A stretch of 38,249 nt of DNA from Thraustochytrium sp. TN22 (Eukaryota > Sar > Bigyra > Thraustochytrida > Thraustochytriidae), in contig JABLUY010000300.1 in NCBI GenBank assembly GCA_013306675.1, forward strand, positions 1-38,249, read 5' to 3'. Each line of letters starts with the position of its first letter. Positions within the stretch are counted from its first letter, which is position 1. Shown here one piece after another: positions 25,199-32,881 of the stretch. The notes under the pieces are model-generated. The model saw only the letters and a list, made by a program, of their open reading frames with translations, was not told where the DNA came from and made no database searches. Made by a program: the position numbers and the translations under genes.

Positions 25199-27901
25199 AT
25201 GGCGTGCACGACGCATAAGAAGGCGGTGGGGAACCGCGTCGTGGAGGAGCGATGGGCGCTGCGCTGCCAGGAGATCCACCTCAAGAACCTATTGCGCGCG
25301 AGGCCGGCGGTGCAGGCTGGCCTCGCCGAGGCCGCCGAGGCCGCAGCGGCGAGCGCGGCGGGGCGAGAGGCGGCGCGTAGCAGCAAGCGCCTGCAGCTCG
25401 AGCGCGACCGGAGGCTGCAAATCAAAAAGGAGAATCAAACGCTGCTGCGCAAGCTTGTGGAGATCGAGCGCGCGGCCGACGAGAAGCGCGCCTCCAAGGC
25501 GGCCACCAAAAAGCGCCGGCTACGCGAGGCAAAACGCAAGATGCAGGCGGCCGAGCGCTCCGGCAGCGCGCTCGATAAGCAGGTCGCGCTTGACTTTGCC
25601 GAGCAGGCCTCCATGGGCACAGCGATGCACCGCGCGCACGCCAACAAGACCATCTCGCGTGTCTCGCGCATCAGGCGCGAGCAGCGCCGCATCGACGAGG
25701 AGAATATGCGCATCATGAAGCGCATCATCTCGGCGCGCCCCACTATTTCCGCCCGCGCGCTTCAGCGCGACGCGCAGCGCCATGACAAGCTCGTGCAGAG
25801 TCTGTCCGAGTCAACGCAGCACAAGGTGCTGGACCTCTCGCACCTTACGTTGCAGGCGGTCCAGGCCAAGCAGCGGGCACAGCGCAGGCCCAGGCCGCCG
25901 GCCGCGCCTCGCGCGACTGCCCGTGTCGTTGCCGCTCGCCCTCAGCGCAAAGTGTGGGTTCCGGAGCTCGACCGCCAACCGGACGACGCCACCGACCGCG
26001 AAGACAGCAGCCGCGACTCTTGGCGCCTCTCGCTGCCGCGCAACACCGGGTCTGCGGGCCGCGGCGCGAGCACGACCTCCGCCAGCACCTCGCTCAACCA
26101 AGCGGCGAGCAGGCCCAAGAGCGACGCAGTCTCCATTGCCAGCGGCGGCGATTCCCGCTCACGTGGTTCGGGAACCGCAGTTGGTACTATTGACCGGCAC
26201 AAAGACCTTGACGAGGACTGGGAGGCCGCTTCCTGCGAGGATAAGCATCAGCCTGCTCATCCTGCCCGTGGCGGCAAATACTCCTCCGCCAGGGCTAGCC
26301 TCTGCATTCCGCGTGACCGCGAGTGGGGTACTGTGGCGGAGATTCGCGCACCAGGAAATGGCAGCTCCAGGGCCCGCAGAGCATCCGCGCCCGACCTCGT
26401 GTCGAGGCCCGACAGTGTGGCCGCGGTCGGCGATCCTGGCCCTGAGGATCTTGGCCTTGACTGGGCCGCGGACGACTCTCCTGTGCCAGACGAAGCAGGA
26501 GCTGACGATGACGAAGAGGCGTATGCACCTGTTGCGGACGCTGACACCATCGACCCCACTGGCAAAGAGGACGATTCTGACGAGGCTGGAGACCATGAAG
26601 AGGAGCTTGCAGCCGCCACTGTTTCTGCTGCTGCTGCTGCAGCTAGTGCCGCTGAGCAGGCTGCTGCTGGCGCGGAAGAGGCTGCTGGCGTGGAATTCGC
26701 TGCTGCCCTAGATGCTGCTCGCGTCGCTGCTGAGGAGGCCGCCCAGGCTGCCGCTGCGGATGAAGCTCACAATGTGGTTGCCGAAGAAGCTGCGCGCCTT
26801 GCTGCAGAGGAGGCAGCTCATCTTGCTGCAGAGGAGGCAGCTCGTCTTGCTGCCGAAGAAGCAGCTCGTGCTGCAGCAGAGGACGCAGCTCGTGCTGCTG
26901 CAGAGGAAGCAGCTCGTGCTGCTGCAGCAGAGGAGGCAGCTCGTCTTGCTGCCGAAGAAGCAGCTCGTGCTGCTGCAGCAGAGGAGGCAGCTCATTTTGC
27001 TGCCGAAGAAGCAGCTCGTGCTGCTGCAGATGAGGCAGCTCGTATAGCTGTGGAAGAAGCAGCTCACGCTTCTGCGGAGGAGGCTGCCCGTGTTGCTGCA
27101 GAGGAGGATGTGGCTGCTGCCGAAGAAGCGATCCGTGCTGCGGCCGAAGACATTGCTTGCGCTGCTGCAGTCGAAGCTGGGCGAGCATCTGATGAGGAAA
27201 AGTCTCGAGTTGCCGAGGGGCCTGATCAACTTCCCTCCGAGGAGGCTGTTCGCCTTCTTTCGCCGGAGGCCGCTCCGACTGGGACGGCATCCAATGCTGA
27301 GGCGGACAATGTCCAGAACGGTGCCAAGATTTCTCGTGACAGTGCCAGCGCAGCCGATCCTGAGACAGCTGCGGTCGATACTTCCGATGTCAAGGCAGCC
27401 GAATCTTCGCAGCTTCTCCACGACGGCGCCGCGGCAGTCACCTCAAGCATGAAGGACGACGCACTGCAGGGCTCTCCGACGCTGGAGTCTGCAGGGCAGA
27501 CGTCGAAGGACTCCTCTGAAGTGGACGGAGCAAAGCATGAGGACAAGGCAGAAGCCCCGCGCGAGCTCACCGCAGAGGAGCAAGAGAAGCGGCGGCTTGA
27601 AAAGGAGGCGCGGCGCAAGAAGCGAAAGGAGCAGCTGCGCAAGAAGAAGCTGCGCGAGCAGCAAAAGCAGCTGATGCACCAGCAGATGCAGCAAGTTCCT
27701 CGCATTATGTCACCGCCCGTCATGCAGTCCCAGCCCCAGCAGCAGCCGCGTGGGCACCAGCATCACCGGCAGCACCCCCACCAGCAGTACCAGCAGTACT
27801 TCGCCCCACAGCAGCAGCACCAGCAGCAGCAGCACCAGCACCAGCAGCGCAGTGCTTCCCGTTCTCCGAGGCAGCACGTGAATCGGCCCTTCCCCATGTG
27901 A
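25199..27901 (+). CDS. CFAP97-domain (hemingway-like) protein with long Ala-Glu and Gln-His tail
   Basis: 900 residues. Residues about 15-205 match the CFAP97/hemingway domain in order: a RWALRCQEIHLKNLLRARPAV start, LQLERDRRLQIKKENQTLLR (66-85; CFAP97 IDRDNRLLLEK), and RIRREQRRIDEENMRIMKRI then ARPTISARALQRDAQRHDKL (158-198; CFAP97 ENQxILxRL...P.YS...W..D). CFAP97 proteins act in cilia and sperm flagella. Residues about 230-490 are disordered and Ser/Asp-rich. Residues about 495-665 form an EEAARxAA repeat expected to make a very long helix. Residues about 780-825 are a basic coiled coil (EKRRLEKEARRKKRKEQLRK), and the last 70 are Gln/His/Pro-rich. ATG at 25199 sits in GCCATGG, an excellent context. 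The next gene, also ciliary, follows 361 bp downstream on the same strand. Confidence 0.8.
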   Translation: MACTTHKKAVGNRVVEERWALRCQEIHLKNLLRARPAVQAGLAEAAEAAAASAAGREAARSSKRLQLERDRRLQIKKENQTLLRKLVEIERAADEKRASKAATKKRRLREAKRKMQAAERSGSALDKQVALDFAEQASMGTAMHRAHANKTISRVSRIRREQRRIDEENMRIMKRIISARPTISARALQRDAQRHDKLVQSLSESTQHKVLDLSHLTLQAVQAKQRAQRRPRPPAAPRATARVVAARPQRKVWVPELDRQPDDATDREDSSRDSWRLSLPRNTGSAGRGASTTSASTSLNQAASRPKSDAVSIASGGDSRSRGSGTAVGTIDRHKDLDEDWEAASCEDKHQPAHPARGGKYSSARASLCIPRDREWGTVAEIRAPGNGSSRARRASAPDLVSRPDSVAAVGDPGPEDLGLDWAADDSPVPDEAGADDDEEAYAPVADADTIDPTGKEDDSDEAGDHEEELAAATVSAAAAAASAAEQAAAGAEEAAGVEFAAALDAARVAAEEAAQAAAADEAHNVVAEEAARLAAEEAAHLAAEEAARLAAEEAARAAAEDAARAAAEEAARAAAAEEAARLAAEEAARAAAAEEAAHFAAEEAARAAADEAARIAVEEAAHASAEEAARVAAEEDVAAAEEAIRAAAEDIACAAAVEAGRASDEEKSRVAEGPDQLPSEEAVRLLSPEAAPTGTASNAEADNVQNGAKISRDSASAADPETAAVDTSDVKAAESSQLLHDGAAAVTSSMKDDALQGSPTLESAGQTSKDSSEVDGAKHEDKAEAPRELTAEEQEKRRLEKEARRKKRKEQLRKKKLREQQKQLMHQQMQQVPRIMSPPVMQSQPQQQPRGHQHHRQHPHQQYQQYFAPQQQHQQQQHQHQQRSASRSPRQHVNRPFPM
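26796..27060. repeat. Coding repeat for EEAARxAA helix (51-bp higher-order unit)
   Basis: Units of GAGGAGGCAGCTCGT / GCTGCCGAAGAAGCAGCTCGT alternate. One 51-bp block starting GCAGAGGAGGCAGCTCG and ending GTGCTGCTGCA is tandemly duplicated around 26930-27031 with few differences. The array is in frame within the CFAP97-domain gene. Confidence 0.8.
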
Positions 27902-28262
27902 CGTAGGCTTGACGATGTAAAGAAGCGAGCATGATGCAGCTAAGCATGACCCCGGAGCGCTCCACGCACGAATGCCTCCTCTGGAGAGCCTGAGCGGCGC
28001 CGCGTGGCCGGCACGCAGCGGCGACCACGACCGGGTCCGGGTCGCGGCTGGTCTACTACCTCTACCACCACAACGTGAAGGCGGCCCTCCAGCAGTGCCC
28101 GGACGACCCGGAGGCCTTGACGCAGCGCGGCAGCAAACTCGCAAACATCGGCGGCGGCGGCAGCGGCGGCGGCGGCGCGCGCGGCCGGGGCCGCGCGGTG
28201 CGCGGCTGGGGCCCGGGCAGCGGCGGCAGCGGCGGCGGGCGCGAGGCGCGGGGCACGGCGCG
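27902..28262. other. Spacer with coding-like upstream ORF
   Basis: 361 bp between the CFAP97-domain stop and the IFT144-like ATG. A plus-strand frame from about 27994 to 28269 reads SRLVYYLYHHNVKAALQQCP, then DDPEALTQRGSKLANIGGGG, then a Gly/Arg-rich run, with strongly GC3-biased codons. Its TGA overlaps the ATG of the next gene (ATGCTGA). It lacks a clear ATG. It may be an unrecognised exon, an upstream ORF or chance. Confidence 0.4.
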
Positions 28263-30083
28263 ATGCTGACGGAAGAGCTGGAGGAGCTGGAGGCGGCCTT
28301 CGCGGTGGACGCACGACTGCTGGGCAAGGGCAGCGCGCTGTTCGCGTGGAGCCCGGACGGGTCGGTGCTGGCCGCGGCGGGTAGCTCGCGCGTGGTGCAG
28401 CTGCTGGACGGCCAGGGCGACGTGGTGGGCCAGGTGGTGCCTCCGTCGGCGTCGCAGTGCGTCGCGCTCGCGTGGAGCGCGGACAGCAGGACACTCACGG
28501 TGGTGCAGAGCGGGTCGCGCGTCGTGCTGTTTTGGAACGCGCGCAGCGGCGAGGTGCGCCAGGTGGATGTGGGCGTCAAGGACATCATCTGCGCGGAATG
28601 GTGCCCGCTGTCGCGGCGTGCGCAGCAACGGCACGCGCGGCAGCGGCGAAGGCAACGCTGGCGACCGCGGCGTGGGTCGGGCTCGGACGGCGCGGCGGCG
28701 GACGCAGGCTCGGTCGCAGGCGACGCCAGTGGCGACCTCGGCGAGGATGGGCGGCCGGACGGTGAGGCGCAGGTGGACCTAGTGGCCTTCGGCACGAGCC
28801 GCGGCCGTGTACTCGTGTTCAGTCTCTCACGGAACCGCTGCGTGGCGTGGGACACCGTCTCGGGCAAAGCCGGGAGCCACCGGCGGCGCGTAGAGCTCCT
28901 ATGCTGGTGGGAGCGGCGGGGCGCGGCGAACGCGGGGCCTGGTACAGGTGCCGGCGCGGACAGTGAGCACCAGACGGCCGAGGACGCAGCGAGCGGCGGC
29001 GCCTGGGACGGCGACGCGGACCCGTTTGAAACGGCCGAGACCGCCTTTGCGCTCGCGTACGTGACGGATCAGAGCGTGTTGACGCTGTGCTCGGCGACAG
29101 GCCGCCTCATCGATAAGGTCGGCCTCCGGGCCCGCGTTGGCACGCTGCGCTGCAGCGAGTCATTCCTGAGCGCCTCGCTGGATGACGGCAGCCTGGTCCT
29201 GTATGAAGCGGCGGACTCGGCGGGGGAGGACGCGGACGCACTCAAGGAGCGAAGCGATAGCATGAGTAGCGTGACGAGCACCGCGAGCGCATCGGCGGGC
29301 GGCGTCAGTCTGGGTTTGACAACGGTCTCGGCTGTGCCCAAGCGCAAACCGCACAGCGCGAACGACCCGGCGGCCGTGGAGCCCGCCGAGCGCGAGCGCG
29401 AGCGCGGCGGAAGCACGAGCCGGGCGGGGTCGTCTTCGGGCGCGGGGCCATCGTCGGGCGGCGGCGGCGGCCGCGGGCGGCAATTGAGTAAGCTGGTCCT
29501 GGACAGCTCGTATGGACGCATCGTGGACCACTTTTGGTGCAAGCCGGCCGAGGTAGTAATCGCATTTGCGAGCGGGAGCATCGTGCTGCTAAGTGTCAAC
29601 GGAGACCAAGGCCTCACACAGCAGGAGGAGCGGTGCCGCACGCGATTCGTGCGGCGCGGGCTGCGTGGGCTGTGGTTCGAGGCCGGCGGTGAGGCCAACT
29701 TCGTCTCGTGTAGCGAGGACGCAGTGCAGGTATTCAGCCTGGACACGTGGTCGCTGCTTGCGTTCGAGCGTTTGGATCACGCGGCGGGCCACGTGGAGCG
29801 CGTCGAGGCGAACGTGGCGAACGGCCTCCTCAGCGTATCTACGGACAAGGGCTGCGTGCGGACCTTTTGCCTTCCGCAAAGGTCCAAAGAGCGCGCGGCG
29901 CTGGACGACGCGGTGCGCCAGGACTCGCCCGCGATCGATTGGAGCGAGCCCATGTCGGGGTGGTCGCTCCTGGGCGCATGCGCCTCGACGGCGGGGCTCG
30001 GGACACTGGCCGCGTCCGTCGCCTTTGACGTGAGCGCGCCGCGACTGCTGGGCATCCTCGCGCGACTCTTTTTCGATGCGTGA
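28263..30083 (+). CDS. WDR19: IFT144/WDR19-like N-terminal beta-propeller protein, short form
   Basis: 606 residues aligning with the first WD40 propeller of WDR19 (IFT144), an intraflagellar transport complex A subunit. Matching landmarks are FAWSPDGSVLAAAGSSRVVQ and LLDGQGDVVG, the VALAWSADSRTLTVV blade, VLFWNARSGEVRQVDVGVKD, VAFGTSRGRVLVFSLSRNR, LTLCSATGRLIDKV, GRIVDHFWCKPAEVVIAFAS, and GLLSVSTDKGCVRTF. Low-complexity inserts lie at about residues 120-165, 220-260 and 330-405. Known WDR19 proteins are about 1,340 residues with a second propeller and TPR repeats. Here a TGA at 30081-30083 ends the frame after the first propeller, and the following DNA is the convergent peroxidase gene. It is therefore truncated, split, or a specialised paralogue. 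ATG at 28263 fits the WDR19 start; the frame is open to an ATG at 27972, but that extension is Arg-rich. Confidence 0.7.
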   Translation: MLTEELEELEAAFAVDARLLGKGSALFAWSPDGSVLAAAGSSRVVQLLDGQGDVVGQVVPPSASQCVALAWSADSRTLTVVQSGSRVVLFWNARSGEVRQVDVGVKDIICAEWCPLSRRAQQRHARQRRRQRWRPRRGSGSDGAAADAGSVAGDASGDLGEDGRPDGEAQVDLVAFGTSRGRVLVFSLSRNRCVAWDTVSGKAGSHRRRVELLCWWERRGAANAGPGTGAGADSEHQTAEDAASGGAWDGDADPFETAETAFALAYVTDQSVLTLCSATGRLIDKVGLRARVGTLRCSESFLSASLDDGSLVLYEAADSAGEDADALKERSDSMSSVTSTASASAGGVSLGLTTVSAVPKRKPHSANDPAAVEPAERERERGGSTSRAGSSSGAGPSSGGGGGRGRQLSKLVLDSSYGRIVDHFWCKPAEVVIAFASGSIVLLSVNGDQGLTQQEERCRTRFVRRGLRGLWFEAGGEANFVSCSEDAVQVFSLDTWSLLAFERLDHAAGHVERVEANVANGLLSVSTDKGCVRTFCLPQRSKERAALDDAVRQDSPAIDWSEPMSGWSLLGACASTAGLGTLAASVAFDVSAPRLLGILARLFFDA

Positions 30084-30280
30084 GGTGATGTATTTGCTTC
30101 CAAAGGAGGTCGGTCGCGGGGAAGGGGAGGGAGAGCACAAAAGTTTTTGCGATTGTAACATTATGAGGCGCAAAAGGGTTACGGTGATGGAGGGAAGAGT
30201 TGGTGCAGTGACTGGCCACGGAGAAACATAATGTGGCACAGAGCGGCAATGTACGCACGCTTGCTCGCACGCTTGCTCGC

Positions 30281-31870
30281 TTACTTGCCCATGGCCATGC
30301 CGGGGCAGGCCGGCACGCCAAGCTCGGTGAGCTTCTTGTAGGCTACGCCAAACTCGTCGCGCAGCAAGTCCTCATCCTCCGCGTACTCCTCAACGACCGA
30401 GCGGAAACCTTCGTCCCAAAGCAAGACCATATCGGAGACGAGCATCATCTGGTACTTGACCTGGAGGATGCCGCCGTTGTTGAGCGCCTTTCGAGGCTTG
30501 TCGTTGTACCCGGGCTGCACGCGCTCGAGAAGGGCGCCGAAGTTGCCCTCCAGGAGCGGGACCCAGCCCTTGCCGTTGGACAAGTGCGCAAGGATGCGAC
30601 CATCCGCGGCACCGGAGACGTCGTAGTCGTCGAAGTCAACGGAGGTCTCCACGAGCGGCTCGCCCTCGGTGGCATCCGGCGAGGCCAGCACGCGCACGCG
30701 CGCCTGCACGCCGGGCGCGACACGAAAGTGCGAGGGCGGGATCTCAAGATCGCCCACGCGCTCCATGAGCGCCTCGCCGGAGCTGGACACGATGGAGGCC
30801 CAGCCACCCACGTCCAGCTGGCCGCGGACGCCCTTGCCAAACTGGCGCACGACGACGACGTTGAACTCGGCGCCTTCCTTGGGCTGATCGATGGTGTCCG
30901 AGGCCGGATCGTGCGTGCGACGCACGTTGATCCAGTCGTCCGTGACGCGGTAACGGCCTGGCGGGAAGTCCTCGACCGGGGCGGCGTCGACCTCGGCGAG
31001 CGCCTCGGCCTCGATCGAGGGCGACCACGCCGTCATGTACTGGCGCTTGCCGGGCGCGGGGCGCGTCTCTTCCGGGATGGGCACGCCCTCGACGGTGGTG
31101 TCGTGCTCCACGTGCATCCAATCGTCGCCGACCAGGTCTGCGGCGTACTCATTGCTGAACTTGGTGGGCTCCTCGACCCAGGCGCCGGCGTAGCCGCTCG
31201 CCTCGGGATGGCAACGGCCGTACACATGGCCGCCGCAGATCAGCGCCACGGTCTCGCGGTCTGTGAAGCCCATGCGGCCGAAGACCTCGCGGAGGTGCGC
31301 CGCGAGGTTCTCCCAGCCGTTGGCGCGACCCTGGTCGTCCAGGCCCGGCAGGATGCCGTGCTCCGCCTCAGGCAGGCGGCCCGGCTTGACAGCGTCCTTG
31401 GCCGTCTTGTCCTCGCGCCCGGGCGAGAACTCGATCACCGGCCCGCCCGTGTGCTCGAGCGCCACGTAGGCGGCCAGGATCCAAAGGTCCGACACGCTAA
31501 TGCCCGGGTGCTTCTTCTTGATGGGCACCAGGATGTCTCGCGCGATGTCCAGGCCGGCGTTCTCCGGGTCGTCGATCTCGGGCGCGAAGCGCATCGTCGC
31601 GCCATTGGACCCGCCCGTGCCGTCCTCCGCCTTGTACGTGCCGCTCGTGTGCCACCCCAGCCGGATCAGCTTGGGCGCGTAGCTCCCGTCATCGAAGCTG
31701 TCCGAGTCCATGATGGCCTTGAGGTCCGCGCGCACCGCGTCAAAGTCCACCGTCTTGGCGGACTTGCGCAGCGACACGCGCTTCGCCAGCGACGCGCGCA
31801 GGCTCTTGCGCGCCGTCTCCCCCTGCTGCGCCTGCTCCGCGCCGCCCGCCGTGGCCGCCGCGTTGCCCAT
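30281..31870 (-). CDS. Class I haem peroxidase (CcP/APX type) with inserted duplicated SH3-like domain
   Basis: 529 residues. Class I peroxidases reduce H2O2 using cytochrome c or ascorbate. Active-site residues are present: distal R70, W73 and H74 in LIRLGWHTSGTY; proximal H215 in ALICGGHVYGRCH; W231 in SGYAGAWVEEPTKFSNEY (the cytochrome c peroxidase radical Trp); and the proximal Asp D480 in MMLVSDMVLLWD. The C-terminal EEYAEDEDLLRDEFGVAYKK matches the end of CcP. Between W231 and D480 lie about 200 extra residues (about 256-465). They contain two related halves, 307-372 and 382-451, each starting (Y/F)RV and ending with a GW segment and (ALMERV / ALLERV), like paired SH3b modules. The N-terminus MGNAAATA could be N-myristoylated. 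It has no transit peptide of usual form. ATG at 31870. Confidence 0.85.
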   Translation of the reverse strand: MGNAAATAGGAEQAQQGETARKSLRASLAKRVSLRKSAKTVDFDAVRADLKAIMDSDSFDDGSYAPKLIRLGWHTSGTYKAEDGTGGSNGATMRFAPEIDDPENAGLDIARDILVPIKKKHPGISVSDLWILAAYVALEHTGGPVIEFSPGREDKTAKDAVKPGRLPEAEHGILPGLDDQGRANGWENLAAHLREVFGRMGFTDRETVALICGGHVYGRCHPEASGYAGAWVEEPTKFSNEYAADLVGDDWMHVEHDTTVEGVPIPEETRPAPGKRQYMTAWSPSIEAEALAEVDAAPVEDFPPGRYRVTDDWINVRRTHDPASDTIDQPKEGAEFNVVVVRQFGKGVRGQLDVGGWASIVSSSGEALMERVGDLEIPPSHFRVAPGVQARVRVLASPDATEGEPLVETSVDFDDYDVSGAADGRILAHLSNGKGWVPLLEGNFGALLERVQPGYNDKPRKALNNGGILQVKYQMMLVSDMVLLWDEGFRSVVEEYAEDEDLLRDEFGVAYKKLTELGVPACPGMAMGK

Positions 31871-32881
31871 CCTCCTCGAAGATCCCCTCCCTCCCTCCCC
31901 TCCCTCCCTCCCTCGCGCAGCCCGCCGCCGCGCCCGCCCCGCCCCGCCCCGCCCCGCGCCGCGCGCACGCGATCGCGCTCTGCCGCCGCGCCGCGGTGCT
32001 GCACTGCGCGCGCGGCACTGGCACGCGCGCCGCCCGTCGGCGTTTCCCTGTTCCTCCGGCCGCGCGCGCGCAGGGCGGCGCCGCCGCCCCCCCTTCCCGC
32101 GGATGCGGGCGAATCCCTGTCCGCCCTGGACCCTCCCTGGACCCTCCCTGCATCCGCCCTGCGTTCGCCGGCGCCGCATCTCGGCCGGGGCGCGCGCCTT
32201 CCAGCGAGCTCGCCGCGCTGGCCACGGCTGGCGGCGCGGCGGAGAGGCCGATGGGCGGCTCGGTGCTCGCGCGCGACGACTTGAAGCTGGGCGCCCAGCG
32301 GGTTTCGCAGCGGTGGTGAAGCTGGTCGGCCGGCCAGTGGATGACTGGTTGGTGCATGATGTGATGGCTGGCTGGATGCAGCGGCTGGCGGTCCCGGAGG
32401 CGGGCTCGGACACGGGCTGCCTGGGGGTGAGCGTGCCCGCGATTTCTAATGTAGTTGGAGGTGCGACGGGCCGTCCAAGGTGCGGTGTGGCGAGTCGAGA
32501 AGCGCCAACATGCGTGAGTACACGTGATGGGGTTTAGGCCAGAGGCAATGCCGGCTCGGGCAGCTTGACGACAGAGCTCCAACGAGCGCGCTGGCTGGTG
32601 GCACCAGGGAGCGCAGGCGCGAGCCTGCGCGGTGCCACGCCCGCGTGTCTCGCGTGTGTCACTCGCATCGCAGTTGCACGGCATCTTCCTTGGGTGGTTG
32701 CGCATTCTGGTGGAGTGGGAAGTCGAGGCACGACGAGACGAAAAAGGCAAATCAGAACAGCCTCCTGTGAGAGCAAGCTTGCTTGCTCGCTCGCTCAAGC
32801 TCGCTAGCTCAAGCTCGAGCTAGCTCGAGCTGACTAGCTCTAGCTAGAGCAAGTGGAGCTCGCAAGAGAGCTCGCCTAGGA
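31871..32881. other. Divergent promoter region peroxidase / MLO-like gene
   Basis: 1.0 kb with no supported gene. It contains a CTCCCTCC tract at about 31882-31915, GC-box-like CCCGCCCCGCCCCGCC at about 31936-31955, a CCCTGGACCCTC repeat at about 32123-32149, and an AGCT-rich self-complementary block at about 32771-32870 ending just before the MLO-like ATG. Confidence 0.55.
32771..32870. repeat. AGCT/CTAG-rich self-complementary block
   Basis: A run of GCTTGCTTGCTCGCTCGCTC followed by overlapping GCTAGCTC, AAGCTCGAGCT, AGCTCGAGCT and CTCTAGCTAGAGC. Several perfect palindromes (for example AGCTCGAGCT and CTCTAGCTAGAG) could fold, 10-110 bp upstream of the MLO-like start codon. Confidence 0.7.

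Noticed and set aside
29069-29746. 225-codon antisense frame in the IFT144-like gene
   Set aside because: Shadow frame; the sense strand shows WD40 blades.
30233-32284. 683-codon plus-strand frame over the peroxidase
   Set aside because: Antisense shadow of the peroxidase; the sense protein has every class I peroxidase active-site residue.
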